Assembly: GCF_047302465.1 (NCBI RefSeq)
Contig: NZ_CP178621.1
Span: 3,472,001 to 3,536,000 of the forward strand
Direction: 5' to 3'
Source: JACMRP01 sp047302465
Lineage (GTDB): Bacteria; Bdellovibrionota; Bdellovibrionia; Bdellovibrionales; Bdellovibrionaceae
Length of the DNA stretch: 64,000 nucleotides
The translations under genes were made by a program, and so were the position numbers. Below, piece after piece: positions 36,762 to 45,249 of the stretch (position 1 is its first letter; each line of letters begins with the position of its first letter). The notes beneath the pieces were generated by a model, which was given only the letters and a program-made list of their open reading frames with translations, did not search any database and was not told the DNA's origin.

Positions 36762-36857
36762 GAGGAGCTTGTAACGTAAAAGATTTTGGATTGCGAATAG
36801 AAAATAGCTCGCTTTTTAGAGGATCGGAGCTGTTTCTCAGAACGCAGCGCAAAAGAT

Positions 36858-37019
36858 ATGAGTACGCAGTGCGCCAACGGCTCTATGTGCCCATATATCG
36901 AGCACGATCTCCACAGACTTCTCCCCAACAGGCGCCGTTATTACATCCATTGTCAAATTTTGTGTGGACAAGACCACATCGCGAAAGCTTCTCAAGAGCC
37001 GCAAAGAACGGTCATTTGA
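36858..37019 (+). CDS. Possible 53-residue Cys-rich protein
   Basis: A short reading frame (starts MSTQCANGSMCPYIEHDL, then RRRYYIHCQILCGQDH, ends QRTVI) in the 312-nt gap between the 337-residue gene and the chalcone-isomerase-like gene. Four Cys (C5, C11, C32, C36) and several His could bind a metal. There is no clear ribosome binding site, and no other start is possible in this frame. Amino-acid composition looks protein-like, but the case is unproven. Apart from this frame, nothing else was seen in 36762-37073. Confidence 0.4.
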   Translation: MSTQCANGSMCPYIEHDLHRLLPNRRRYYIHCQILCGQDHIAKASQEPQRTVI

Positions 37020-37073
37020 CTTGAAATCCCCAGAAACCTAAACCAGCCCGACCCAAAACTCGAAGGAGATTTT

Positions 37074-37721
37074 ATGAAAACTGCATTAATGACTTTTGCA
37101 ACGGCACTGGCTCTTGGCGTTTCGGCTGAGGCTTCCCTACTGAAATTAGATCCTGGCACAAAAACCACCCAAGGCGTGCGTATTTCAAAAGGTGGCACCG
37201 CTGAAATCGATGGTCGTACCTATGACCTCACTACGGTTGGCTCAGGTGTACGTAGCAAAAAAGTTTTGATCTCAAAAGTAAAAGTCTACGTAGCGCAACT
37301 TCTGGTGAGCAACCCAAACGCATTTATTCGCAAAGACAGTGATGCCCTAAAATCCCTCGCAGATAGCCAAACAGTTGCTATGCATTTGTCTTTCCTGCGC
37401 ACAGTGGACGCTGACAAAGTTCAAGTTTCTTTCCGTGATGCTCTCATCGCCAATCACGTTAAAATTATGGATCCTGAAATTCGTCAATTCCTTGCAGCAG
37501 TCGCTGGTGGCGGAGATGCCTCTGCAAACAGAGCTTTAACAATTGTGATCAACAAAAACAGTGATGGCTCTGAAACCTTGGTTTACGAAGACACTCACGG
37601 TCGCGAAAGTAAGATCACAGGCCCACGTGGATTCACTCGTGACATCTTCTCGATTTGGTTAGGTGCTTCCGCAGACGAAGGCGTCGCCGATTTAAAACGC
37701 TCTCTTCTTTCTCAGGACTAA
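37074..37721 (+). CDS. Exported chalcone-isomerase-like protein
   Basis: A 215-residue protein with signal peptide (MKTALMTFATALALGVSAEA). The mature part (GGTAEIDGRTYDLTTVGSGVRSKKVLISKVKVYVAQLLVSN, MHLSFLRTVDADKVQVSFRDALIANHV, GFTRDIFSIWLGASADEGVADLKRSLL) follows the bacterial chalcone-isomerase-like fold, which in bacteria has no proven isomerase activity and may bind fatty acids. GAAGGAG precedes the ATG. It is followed 3 nt later by a lipoprotein gene. Confidence 0.82.
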   Translation: MKTALMTFATALALGVSAEASLLKLDPGTKTTQGVRISKGGTAEIDGRTYDLTTVGSGVRSKKVLISKVKVYVAQLLVSNPNAFIRKDSDALKSLADSQTVAMHLSFLRTVDADKVQVSFRDALIANHVKIMDPEIRQFLAAVAGGGDASANRALTIVINKNSDGSETLVYEDTHGRESKITGPRGFTRDIFSIWLGASADEGVADLKRSLLSQD

Positions 37722-37724
37722 AAC

Positions 37725-38636
37725 ATGAAACAAGTATTATGTATCACGGCGATCACCTTGATGGTCGCCGGATGTGGCATGATCGAAATGCCGCAGAAGA
37801 TGGACAAAACGAACGAAAATATGGAGTTGATGATTCAGAACATGAATCACACCAACTCCGGAATTGATAAACAGTCAAAACTGATTCCTTTCGAGAATCT
37901 GTTGAAAGCCGAAAACACCGAGAACCTGACGCCAATTCCTACGCGCTTAATGCCGTTTGGGAAAGAATTGGCATTGGTGATTTCAGCCGAAGACATGGTC
38001 GAGCTAACCTATTTGTGGTTGAAAGAAATCGACGAGGTTTATCCAGATCACAAAGTAGATGCTAACGGGAACGAACTTCCTTATAGCACCGAAGAGATCG
38101 GTAAAATCAATCACGACAAACTTGCACGCTTGGTCGGTTTGCAAATCATTGCGGGTTTCTTGCCTCATGCAACTGTCGAGCAAATTATTCATAAGCAAAT
38201 CCACACGGGTGGCCGCTATGAAGATGTCGCTTACGCAATCTTGATGATGCGATCACAGTTCGTTCGTGACGTATTGTTGGAAGCAAGCCTTTTAGCTTCG
38301 CCATTGAATAATTCTGGCAAAGTTGCTCAAGCCGTCGAGTACAACAAAAGTCTCGACTATCTTGCAAGACTTCCCTTCGCAAAAAAGATTGCCGTCAAAA
38401 CAAGAGGTTTTATTCCTGCGGAAAACAGTCCCGAGGAAACTTTCAATCCGGAAATTGCTTTGATCAATTGGAAGCGTATTCAATCGGCTGCAGAACAAGA
38501 TTGGCAAGTGACGCCTGAATCCATCACAGGAGATTCTGTGCAAGATCAAGCCATCTACCAGCAAAAACAAAATAGCTACAAAAAATCTTTGGCAGAAATT
38601 CAGTCCTACATCAAATCTTGGACAGGTCAGAATTAA
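37725..38636 (+). CDS. Lipoprotein, function unknown
   Basis: A 303-residue lipoprotein: MKQVLCITAITLMVAGCGM, lipobox VAGC. A short coiled-coil-like segment (KMDKTNENMELMIQNMNHTNSGIDKQ) follows the anchor, then a mostly helical body with no recognised family. It begins 3 nt after the chalcone-isomerase-like gene, so they form a pair. It is convergent with the DUF72 gene (stops overlap by 4 nt). Confidence 0.72.
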   Translation: MKQVLCITAITLMVAGCGMIEMPQKMDKTNENMELMIQNMNHTNSGIDKQSKLIPFENLLKAENTENLTPIPTRLMPFGKELALVISAEDMVELTYLWLKEIDEVYPDHKVDANGNELPYSTEEIGKINHDKLARLVGLQIIAGFLPHATVEQIIHKQIHTGGRYEDVAYAILMMRSQFVRDVLLEASLLASPLNNSGKVAQAVEYNKSLDYLARLPFAKKIAVKTRGFIPAENSPEETFNPEIALINWKRIQSAAEQDWQVTPESITGDSVQDQAIYQQKQNSYKKSLAEIQSYIKSWTGQN

Positions 38637-39520
38637 ACGACCCAGTTCATCGGGGCCAAGCCGGCCCCGCATTCTTCATTCAAATCATAGATCACGGTGT
38701 TGGCCATCTCTGGTGCTTTGACATCATCGGGCTCATGAACGAAATAGAAAACTTTTCTTAGTCCCTGCTGACTCCACTGCGCCAATCTCTCAGCCCATTT
38801 TTTAGCACGAACCGCATCTGACGGATGTAAATCATTGCCGATAAACCGAAGCATCGTAAAATCTGCACTAAGAGATGTGTGCAAAACATCTCGGCGGCCC
38901 GCTACGTCGGTAATCACAAGACCGATATTGCGACCTTGTAAGTACTTAGTCAGAGCCGGAAGAATTTGTCCGTCTTGAAACCAGCTCGGATGACGGAACT
39001 CGAGAGCCAACTCGAACTCACTCGGCCATTGCTGCAAAAAATGAAAGAGAACATTTTTATGATTGTAATCAAAGTGCGGCGGAAACTGCGCAAAGCAAGG
39101 ACCGCGATTGGCTTTTAGGTTTTCTAAAAAGCGAAACCACTCCTTATGAAGCTGCCGATCAATAAGCCCCTCATCACTATGCGAAATGCTTTGAAAAAGT
39201 TTTGGGCAGAACAAAAAAACCTCGGGCACTTGCTCTAACCACTTTTGCGCCTGCTCTTCGGTGGGGATTCGATAATGAGTGGTATTCAGCTCAATCGTAT
39301 TAAAGTTTCGCGAGTAATGATGCAAAAATTCTGCAGGTTTTGTCTTTGGTGGATAGATCTTTCCTACCCACTCTTTGTGCCCCCAAGCCGGAGTACCGAT
39401 AAAAAACTCAGTCGGAATTTGAGTCTTCGCAAGATTACGCAGAAATAGCAGCGACGCCGGATCATCCGGTGGCAAATTCCAATCTACGTTTTCGATATCG
39501 GTGATTTTCCCAAATTCCAT
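38633..39520 (-). CDS. DUF72 (YecE-like) protein
   Basis: A 295-residue TIM-barrel protein. FFIGTPAWGHKEWVGKIYPPKTKPAEFLHHYSRNFNTIELNTTHYRIPTEEQAQKW is the DUF72 N-terminal signature; LALEFRHPSWFQDGQI and VFYFVHEPDDVKAPEMA match later conserved blocks. The family has no established reaction. ATG start at 39520; monocistronic. Confidence 0.88.
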   Translation of the reverse strand: MEFGKITDIENVDWNLPPDDPASLLFLRNLAKTQIPTEFFIGTPAWGHKEWVGKIYPPKTKPAEFLHHYSRNFNTIELNTTHYRIPTEEQAQKWLEQVPEVFLFCPKLFQSISHSDEGLIDRQLHKEWFRFLENLKANRGPCFAQFPPHFDYNHKNVLFHFLQQWPSEFELALEFRHPSWFQDGQILPALTKYLQGRNIGLVITDVAGRRDVLHTSLSADFTMLRFIGNDLHPSDAVRAKKWAERLAQWSQQGLRKVFYFVHEPDDVKAPEMANTVIYDLNEECGAGLAPMNWVV

Positions 39521-39676
39521 AGGCCCTTCTTAAAGCCGATCATAAAAGTCTGGAACGCGAGCCTCAAGTTTCTTTTCTCCTGCCTTTTCACACACCGCAT
39601 CCCTAAAAGCGAAGCCTTCTATTACAGATGCAGCGCAATACTGGAAAGTCACACCTTCCTGCGGTAGGCTCTGGGA

Positions 39677-40507
39677 ATGAAACTGACAAAATCTAAGGGT
39701 GGCTCTGCATTTCGAAAAATTGCCATGGGATCATGGCGGACGGCCGCAGACCCGTCGGTGTATGGGCTTTTGGAAATCGATATGACCAAAGCTCTTGCCT
39801 ACATGGAAAACAAAGAGTCACAAATGGGCGTACGACTTTCGCTGTCACACCTCGTTGGGAAAGCCGTCGCGATGGCCATGCAAGAACGCCCCGAGATCAA
39901 CGGCATGATTCGTCTGAATCGCATCTATCTGCGAAAGCATGTCGACCTCTTCTACCAAGTGAATGTGCCTGGCGGAGAAAATGATCCCGTCGGTAAGGCA
40001 AACCTCACTGGCGTCACCATTCGCAAAGCCGAAACACTCTCTGTCATTGAAATCGCAGAGGCTTTGAATGCAAAAGCCAAAAGTATTAAGCACGGTGAAG
40101 ACAGCGAGCTTACAAAATCCGTGCAAGTGCTTCGCTGGGTTCCGTGGATGCTGATCAGAACGATACTGAACGTCACTTCATTTTTAAATTACGATCTGGG
40201 CATCAATCTGACGTGGGCAGGAATGCCTCGCGACGCTTTTGGTTCTGTGATGATCACGAATATCGGCAGCCTTGGTGGAGACACCGCTTGGGCTCCGTTA
40301 GTTCCTTACACAAAAGTACCCATGTTGCTGACCGTGGGCTCTCCACGTCCTCGTCCATGGGTGACTGAGTCTGGACAAATTGAAGCTCGCCAAATCTGTC
40401 GTATCGGCGTCACTTTTGATCATAGGTTTATGGATGGGTCCCACGCGGCAGCCATGAGCAAAACTTTTGAAAAGTGCTTTGCTCATCCCGAAAAATATTT
40501 TGGTTAA
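39677..40507 (+). CDS. Stand-alone 2-oxoacid dehydrogenase acyltransferase-type domain
   Basis: A 276-residue protein consisting only of a CoA-dependent acyltransferase fold like the catalytic core of dihydrolipoyl acyltransferases. No lipoyl or peripheral-subunit-binding domain is present. The catalytic motif is kept as DHRFMDG near residue 252; VMITNIGSLGGDTAWAPLVPYTKVPMLLTVG matches the conserved core strand. It lies far from the E2-E3 pair at 50096. It may act on a free acyl-CoA, chloramphenicol-acetyltransferase fashion; the substrate is unknown. Confidence 0.78.
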   Translation: MKLTKSKGGSAFRKIAMGSWRTAADPSVYGLLEIDMTKALAYMENKESQMGVRLSLSHLVGKAVAMAMQERPEINGMIRLNRIYLRKHVDLFYQVNVPGGENDPVGKANLTGVTIRKAETLSVIEIAEALNAKAKSIKHGEDSELTKSVQVLRWVPWMLIRTILNVTSFLNYDLGINLTWAGMPRDAFGSVMITNIGSLGGDTAWAPLVPYTKVPMLLTVGSPRPRPWVTESGQIEARQICRIGVTFDHRFMDGSHAAAMSKTFEKCFAHPEKYFG

Positions 40508-40764
40508 GTAAAATACTTGAGGAACAAAGAAATAATCATCGCACCTAAGAGAATTTTGAAAATGACTAAGGTGTAAGAGCCAATACCAAAAGACTGTTCT
40601 AACTTTTCATTCAGAGTTTTATGCCCAGTGCTGTCAAAATTTCTATGCGAAAGCGGAATTCTCGCGTTGAGATCATCCTGTGCAGCATCGATCAAAGCTT
40701 GATTTCGCCTCTCGTGCTGGAGAGCTTTGCCAAAACCAGTGCGTTTCTTGGGTTCTTGACTCAT
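40504..40764 (-). CDS. Small membrane protein, function unknown
   Basis: An 86-residue protein: a polar, basic N-terminal 60 residues and one C-terminal membrane helix (YTLVIFKILLGAMIISLFLKYF), i.e. tail-anchored. It follows the CpaF-type ATPase by 2 nt and is likely cotranscribed. The function is not recognised. Confidence 0.65.
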   Translation of the reverse strand: MSQEPKKRTGFGKALQHERRNQALIDAAQDDLNARIPLSHRNFDSTGHKTLNEKLEQSFGIGSYTLVIFKILLGAMIISLFLKYFT

Positions 40765-40766
40765 GC

Positions 40767-41873
40767 CTAGGCAGCCTTATTGAATTTAGTAAGAGGGAAC
40801 GGCAACTTGTTGTCGACAATCTCTTCCATGAAAGAAGGAATATAGCCAGTTGGCTCGAGTTTGCCATCTAAAGTGCCATCAGGTCTACGAGCCATGCGTG
40901 ACATTTGGAAAATCGGGCGAACATCGTAAGAACCATCCGGAAGAATTCCCAAAACCTCACTGATCGCACCGATACGACGAGAGCCATCAGAATATCTCGA
41001 TACTTGAACAATGACTTCAACTGCAGAAACAACTTGGGAGCGCAAAGCTTTCTCACTGATCTGCGAATCGCCACCTTGAGCAAGTGCTTCAAGACGAACA
41101 ATTGCATCTTCCGGAGAATTCGCATGCACGGTGCCCATACAACCTTTGTGACCGGTATTCATGGCATTCAAAAGCTCGAGGGCTTCCGAGGAACGAACCT
41201 CTCCTACGATGATACGATCTGGACGAAGACGCAAAGAGCTTTTCAAAAGATCTTTAATCGTTACTTCGCCTTTACCTTGCTCATTACCCTGACGAGTTTC
41301 AAACATTACGACGTGATCATAGTCCACTTGTAACTCGCTCGAGTCCTCGATCACGATAATACGCTGGCCCTTCGGAATACGCGTACACAGAAGACTCAAA
41401 AGAGTCGTCTTACCAGAACCCGTACCGCCGCTGACGATCAGGTTTTTACCAAGGAACATGCAAATATCTAAAAAGCGGGCCCCATCTTCACTGATGGCGC
41501 CGAATTTCACATAGTCCGTGAAAGAGATTTTGTTGTTTGTAAATTTACGAATACTGACGGTCGTGCCCTTACGAGAGCATGGCGGAATCACCGCTGCGAT
41601 ACGTGACCCATCCGGCAAGCGCGCATCCAAACGCGGAGTTTCGTCATTGATACGACGACCGACACTTTGAGCGATACTATTGACTGCTGCACGGAGAGCA
41701 TCTTCATCCGCAAAGCTCACCGGAACTCTCTCCAGTTTTCCTTTACGCTCGACGAAGACTTCACTATGACCGTTGATAAGAATTTCCGAGACCGTCTTGT
41801 CTTCCAAATACGGCAAAATCGGACCTAAATTATTCCGAATTGCGTCTTTGAATACACTCGAAGTCCCAGACAT
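40767..41873 (-). CDS. CpaF-type secretion ATPase
   Basis: A 368-residue hexameric ATPase of the type II/IV secretion family. The N-terminal domain has the CpaF-type SEILINGHSEVFVERKGKLERV and RRINDETPRLDARLPDGSRIAAVIPP. Walker A is GGTGSGKTTLLS (149-160); the Asp box/Walker B region is IVIEDSSELQ and RPDRIIVGEVRSSEAL; the His box is GHKGCMGTVHANS. CpaF normally drives Tad pili, but no pilin, CpaB/C/E or TadB/C gene lies in the window. Its partner may be the upstream cupredoxin-like protein and a membrane protein elsewhere. Confidence 0.9.
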   Translation of the reverse strand: MSGTSSVFKDAIRNNLGPILPYLEDKTVSEILINGHSEVFVERKGKLERVPVSFADEDALRAAVNSIAQSVGRRINDETPRLDARLPDGSRIAAVIPPCSRKGTTVSIRKFTNNKISFTDYVKFGAISEDGARFLDICMFLGKNLIVSGGTGSGKTTLLSLLCTRIPKGQRIIVIEDSSELQVDYDHVVMFETRQGNEQGKGEVTIKDLLKSSLRLRPDRIIVGEVRSSEALELLNAMNTGHKGCMGTVHANSPEDAIVRLEALAQGGDSQISEKALRSQVVSAVEVIVQVSRYSDGSRRIGAISEVLGILPDGSYDVRPIFQMSRMARRPDGTLDGKLEPTGYIPSFMEEIVDNKLPFPLTKFNKAA

Positions 41874-41881
41874 AAATCCTC

Positions 41882-42391
41882 TTATTGTGCTGAAGCAGAT
41901 GCAGGAGTACGTCCTGAATCTGGAGAAGAAATCACAATCACACGTCCTTGCACTGCTGTTTCAGGACATTGATAAGAAAACACGCCATCAGTTTTTGGAT
42001 TCAAATTGAAAGTACGCTCTTGGCCATACACAGTGTTGTGATGTTCCGAGAAAGCATCCAAAACGAAACTGACGTTTTTATCTTTTTTGTTCACATTCAC
42101 CACGTGAATACGATAGCTATTACCCTTCTTCACGCGAATGGTGTCAGGAACAAAGCCTTTTTCTGTATTTAAGATAACGATGTCTTGAGTCGGCTCGACA
42201 CTGTCGAAGACCTGACCAAAAAGACTTTGGGTATCGTCGACAGTCGTGCTGGCTGGAAGACGGCTGTTATCTGTCACGCGGTTGAAATCCAACTGGCGAC
42301 GTGACAAGTCCACTTCCCAAGCTTGAGCAAATGTGCTGGCTAACAATAAACTAGTGCAAACAGCTGCGATCTTGGAATTCAACGAATTCAC
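41882..42391 (-). CDS. Exported cupredoxin-like protein
   Basis: A 169-residue exported protein. The start was set at GTG 42389-42391, 6 nt after GGAGG; a TTG two codons earlier abuts that site. The N-terminus (VNSLNSKIAAVCTSLLLASTFAQA) is a signal peptide. The C-terminal 95 residues (IVILNTEKGFVPDTIRVKKGNSYRIHVVNVNKKDKNVSFVLDAF... to FSYQCPE) follow the cupredoxin strand pattern, with Cys in YQCPE. A full set of type-1 copper ligands is not evident. It overlaps the upstream 92-residue gene by 41 nt and sits 8 nt before the CpaF-like gene. Confidence 0.7.
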   Translation of the reverse strand: MNSLNSKIAAVCTSLLLASTFAQAWEVDLSRRQLDFNRVTDNSRLPASTTVDDTQSLFGQVFDSVEPTQDIVILNTEKGFVPDTIRVKKGNSYRIHVVNVNKKDKNVSFVLDAFSEHHNTVYGQERTFNLNPKTDGVFSYQCPETAVQGRVIVISSPDSGRTPASASAQ

Positions 42392-42629
42392 GAGCAACCT
42401 CCATTGCGATGTAGTTAACGGCTCTTGTGTCCATCATATGAAGTTTTTGTACTAAAAGAGTTTTATTACCCTTACAAGCATTGATAGTTTCCATTGCTTG
42501 CACCACGATTTCAGGGTTTTGTGCCATCTCGTTGGTGACTTGTTCCCAGTCCAATTTCAAAACGGGGTCAATCGCACCGATGGAGTAAAGTGCATCGAAA
42601 ACAGCTTGAAGATCACCTTGTAGAAACAT
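42351..42629 (-). CDS. Small protein upstream of cupredoxin/CpaF genes
   Basis: A 92-residue cytoplasmic protein rich in helix formers (LQAVFDALYSIGAIDPVLKLDWEQVTNEMAQNPEIVVQAMETINACKGNKTLLVQKLHMMDTRAVNYIAMEVAREFVEF). No family was recognised. ATG start at 42629. Its 3' end overlaps the cupredoxin-like start by 41 nt in another frame, and the ribosome binding site of that gene lies inside it, which suggests coupled translation. Confidence 0.65.
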   Translation of the reverse strand: MFLQGDLQAVFDALYSIGAIDPVLKLDWEQVTNEMAQNPEIVVQAMETINACKGNKTLLVQKLHMMDTRAVNYIAMEVAREFVEFQDRSCLH

Positions 42630-42723
42630 GAGAAGCCTCTCTTTCCAAAATCCATTTCGGAATATAAGAAACTTATCGGTGTGTTCTTAAAAAACTTGAG
42701 CCAATTTGAGACAGGTTTCAGGC

Positions 42724-42755
42724 ATAAAAAAAGACCAGGCACAGCCTGGTCTTTC
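42724..42755 (-). terminator. Rho-independent terminator
   Basis: On the minus strand AAGACCAGGC/GCCTGGTCTT with a 3-nt loop is followed by seven T. It ends transcription of the 205-residue gene that stops at 42779. Confidence 0.85.
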
Positions 42756-42778
42756 ATCTGGTAGGTAAGTTTTAGGTC

Positions 42779-43396
42779 CTACTTCTTCGCTTTTTTAGCA
42801 GCTTCTTCTTCCGCTTTCTTAGCATCAGCTTCCATCTTTGAGATGTTATTCATCACTTGAGTAGCAATTTCTGATGGAGACTTATGATTGCTCATTGTTC
42901 TGAGCTTTCTTTCGTTGATAGCTTCTTTGCTCAATTCGATCTTTGCATCACGAATTGTTTGAATCACCTTACGCTCATGACCTGGACGTTCGGCGAAAGG
43001 CTTGAAGTCCGCGATCACGTTCTCAAGGAAGATCGCATAGGTGTTTTGCACCACCGGCTTGAAAGCTTTGGGGTTTTTGAGGGCCCCAATCGCTTCTTGA
43101 ACGAGTCCATCCATTGTCGTTTCCCACAACTCGTGCTCGTCCAACTCTGTGCGTAGAGGCGAAATCACCTTTTCAACCATTCCGTCATCATTTGGACGTG
43201 AATAAATCGCCTGCACGGCCTCTTTTAAGTTTTCGACAGATCCGTCCTTTTTGAACTCTTTAAGTTTCTTCTGAGCCATCTCGTTCATCTGATCGAGGTC
43301 CTTCAGAGTCAGCTGAGAGTAATTATAAAGAAGGCCCGCAGAAGAAACGGACGCCCATAACAAACTTGCTAAGATAAATAAGTATGAATTTTTCAT
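42779..43396 (-). CDS. Exported helical protein, function unknown
   Basis: A 205-residue protein with signal peptide (MKNSYLFILASLLWASVSSAG). The mature part is helical and charged, ending in a Lys/Ala/Glu-rich coiled-coil tail (EADAKKAEEEAAKKAKK). No Cys in the mature part and no recognised family. Monocistronic, between a terminator and the folded leader at 43446. Confidence 0.7.
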   Translation of the reverse strand: MKNSYLFILASLLWASVSSAGLLYNYSQLTLKDLDQMNEMAQKKLKEFKKDGSVENLKEAVQAIYSRPNDDGMVEKVISPLRTELDEHELWETTMDGLVQEAIGALKNPKAFKPVVQNTYAIFLENVIADFKPFAERPGHERKVIQTIRDAKIELSKEAINERKLRTMSNHKSPSEIATQVMNNISKMEADAKKAEEEAAKKAKK

Positions 43397-43445
43397 GCTC
43401 TCAGTGTAAGCAGACTCTCCTTCACTGAAAAGAAAGCGAAAGTAC

Positions 43446-43514
43446 GGGCTAGGACGATCTAGACCTAGGTCTCAACCTAAGCCCTAACGCAGTATCTCAA
43501 AAACTGCGTTTTTT
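43446..43514 (+). ncRNA. Candidate structured leader or small RNA with terminator
   Basis: Plus-strand sequence with three nested signals: an outer stem GGGCT-AGG (43446-43453) with CCT-A-AGCCC (43476-43484), a perfect palindrome AGACCTAGGTCT inside it (43461-43472), and then a terminator hairpin AACGCAGT/ACTGCGTT (43486-43510) running into TTTTTT. No plus-strand gene ends before it; the DsbA-like gene starts 93 nt later. It is either a small RNA or an attenuated leader of that gene. Confidence 0.45.
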
Positions 43515-43607
43515 GATTCAGAGCCCCTTGAGTTTGTGTAAGAATCAGAGTGTTTTAACGAAATAACATTTTATGTATTTCCATATATTTCAGGACGGAG
43601 GAAACCC

Positions 43608-44405
43608 TTGAAAAAGTTAGTTATCATCGGACTTTCAGCAATGGCTTTTGTACTTACAAACTGTGCGCCATCTGCAAAACAAATTAAAGAGGCTGTAGAA
43701 AAAGATCCAAGCATCGTTTTCGTAGCAATCGAAAAATACCCAGACCAATTCATCGAAGTGGTGAACAAGGCAGCTCAAGAAGCTCAAAGAAAAGCTCAAG
43801 ACAAATCTATCGCTGAAGAATCTAAAAAGCGTGATGAAGAGTTTGCAAATCCTTTGAAGCCTGAAGTTCAAGAAGGCCGTGTTATCTTCGGTAAAAAAGA
43901 CGCGAAGGTTACAATCATTGAGTACTCTGATTTCGAGTGCCCATACTGCAGCAAAGGTTACCAAACTATGAAGCAAGTTCTTGCTGAGTATCCAAACGAT
44001 GTTCGCATCGTGTTCAAGCACTTGCCTTTGGATTTCCATCCACAAGCAATGCCTGCAGCAAAATACTTCGAAGCAATCGCAAGACAAAGCCCAGAGAAAG
44101 CTCAAAAATTCCACGATGCTGTGTTTGAGAACCAAGGCAAACTTCGTGCGGATGGCGAGAAGTTCTTAACTGACTCTGCTAAAAAATTGGGTGTTGATAT
44201 GAAGAAGCTTACGACGGATCTTGGCGATGCAAGCCTTATGACTCGCATCAACGCTGATATGGAAGAAGCTAAGAAGTTCAACTTCTCTGGTACTCCAGGC
44301 TTCTTGATCAACGGTGTTTCTTTGCGTGGTGCTTACCCTTACCCAGAATTCAAGTCGATCATCGATCGTCACTTGGGTAAAACTGAAGAAACTAAGAAAC
44401 AGTAA
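43608..44405 (+). CDS. Lipoprotein with DsbA-like thioredoxin domain
   Basis: A 265-residue lipoprotein (MKKLVIIGLSAMAFVLTNC, Cys19). Residues 20-90 are a charged helical linker. The rest is a DsbA/DsbG/BdbD-like thioredoxin fold: IIEYSDFECPYCSKGY with the redox pair CPYC (Cys111, Cys114), FKHLPLDFHPQAMPAAKYFEAI typical of the family, and a cis-Pro loop (FSGTPGFLING). It should form or shuffle disulfides in envelope proteins. The start is TTG at 43608 with GGAGG 7 nt upstream. It is followed by a strong terminator and preceded by the folded element at 43446. Confidence 0.9.
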   Translation: MKKLVIIGLSAMAFVLTNCAPSAKQIKEAVEKDPSIVFVAIEKYPDQFIEVVNKAAQEAQRKAQDKSIAEESKKRDEEFANPLKPEVQEGRVIFGKKDAKVTIIEYSDFECPYCSKGYQTMKQVLAEYPNDVRIVFKHLPLDFHPQAMPAAKYFEAIARQSPEKAQKFHDAVFENQGKLRADGEKFLTDSAKKLGVDMKKLTTDLGDASLMTRINADMEEAKKFNFSGTPGFLINGVSLRGAYPYPEFKSIIDRHLGKTEETKKQ

Positions 44406-44430
44406 TCTCTAAAATCAAGAAATAGAAAAA

Positions 44431-44457
44431 AGCCCGGCAAGTCCGGGCTTTTTTTTT
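44431..44457. terminator. Bidirectional terminator between DsbA-like gene and sfsA
   Basis: AGCCCGG CAAGT CCGGGCT is followed by eight or more T on the plus strand and by six T on the minus strand. It serves both convergent genes. Confidence 0.9.
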
Positions 44458-45190
44458 ACAATTTTAGGTTTAAAAGACGATCACTCAAAACCGCCTCCGA
44501 AGGGCTTAAATCCACCACTAACGGAGTGATTCGCAGACCCTTCTGGGCCGCAAGACGTAGCAACCGCCCATATTCTTCATCGATCATATCGGCAGGCGCA
44601 AAGTCCTCACAATCCCCTCTTTGAATCGTAAAAAGAATCTCTGCAGTGTGACCTTCATCCATCAGATTCATAAGCTCCTGAAGATGTTTTTGGCCGCGCG
44701 TGGTTTCGGCATCAGGGAACATAGCTGTTTTTCCTTCTGCCAAGGTCACGTTTTTAACTTCAATGAAATGCTTCTTGTCGGTGTTTTTCTTCTGAAGCGC
44801 AAAATCCAAACGCGTTTCTGCGGAAATTTTAAACTCGGGCTTTACGCTTTCAAACTCGGCCCAATGACTCCAGTTTTTAGCAATATCTTTCGCTGAAGAT
44901 CCTACGACCTTCTCTAATGTTTCACGCACGACTGTGTTCGGAGTCGCGGTATTCACACCAACCCAAGCTCCGGTCGGAGCCTGAATCATCTCGAGAGTTT
45001 GCTTGAGTTTTCTTTCAGGATTGTCGCTGTGAGAGAACATGCACGGACGCCCAGGATTGTTCACACTTTTTAGGCTGCCGGTATTAGGAACATGGGCCAC
45101 CAAAGTTTGCCCCTGCCATTCGATGTCTGCAAAAAAACGTTTGTAACGTTTTAGAAAAACACCTTCATCCAACTTTTTGCCGTATTTCAT
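44456..45190 (-). CDS. sfsA: SfsA-family sugar fermentation stimulation/nuclease-like protein
   Basis: A 244-residue protein. FLKRYKRFFADIEWQGQTLVAHVPNTGSLKSV is the SfsA signature; TNVVRET-like TPNTVVRETLE, ETRLDFAL, HFIEVKNVTLAEGKTAMFPDAETTRGQKHLQEL and FTIQRGDCEDFAPAD (nuclease-like core) follow. Proposed roles are nucleic-acid binding or cleavage. The start is the ATG at 45190 with AAGGGG about 7 nt upstream; an earlier in-frame ATG ten codons upstream is less well placed. Confidence 0.92.
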   Translation of the reverse strand: MKYGKKLDEGVFLKRYKRFFADIEWQGQTLVAHVPNTGSLKSVNNPGRPCMFSHSDNPERKLKQTLEMIQAPTGAWVGVNTATPNTVVRETLEKVVGSSAKDIAKNWSHWAEFESVKPEFKISAETRLDFALQKKNTDKKHFIEVKNVTLAEGKTAMFPDAETTRGQKHLQELMNLMDEGHTAEILFTIQRGDCEDFAPADMIDEEYGRLLRLAAQKGLRITPLVVDLSPSEAVLSDRLLNLKL

Positions 45191-45249
45191 TGTGCACCCC
45201 TTGTCGGCCAAAATTGACATAACACAATCCAGAGCGCAAGCTGATATCC

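Noticed and set aside
36791..37024. 77-codon plus-strand frame in the gap before the chalcone-isomerase-like gene
   Set aside because: Arg/Ser-rich without start signal, and in conflict with the more protein-like 53-codon frame at 36858.
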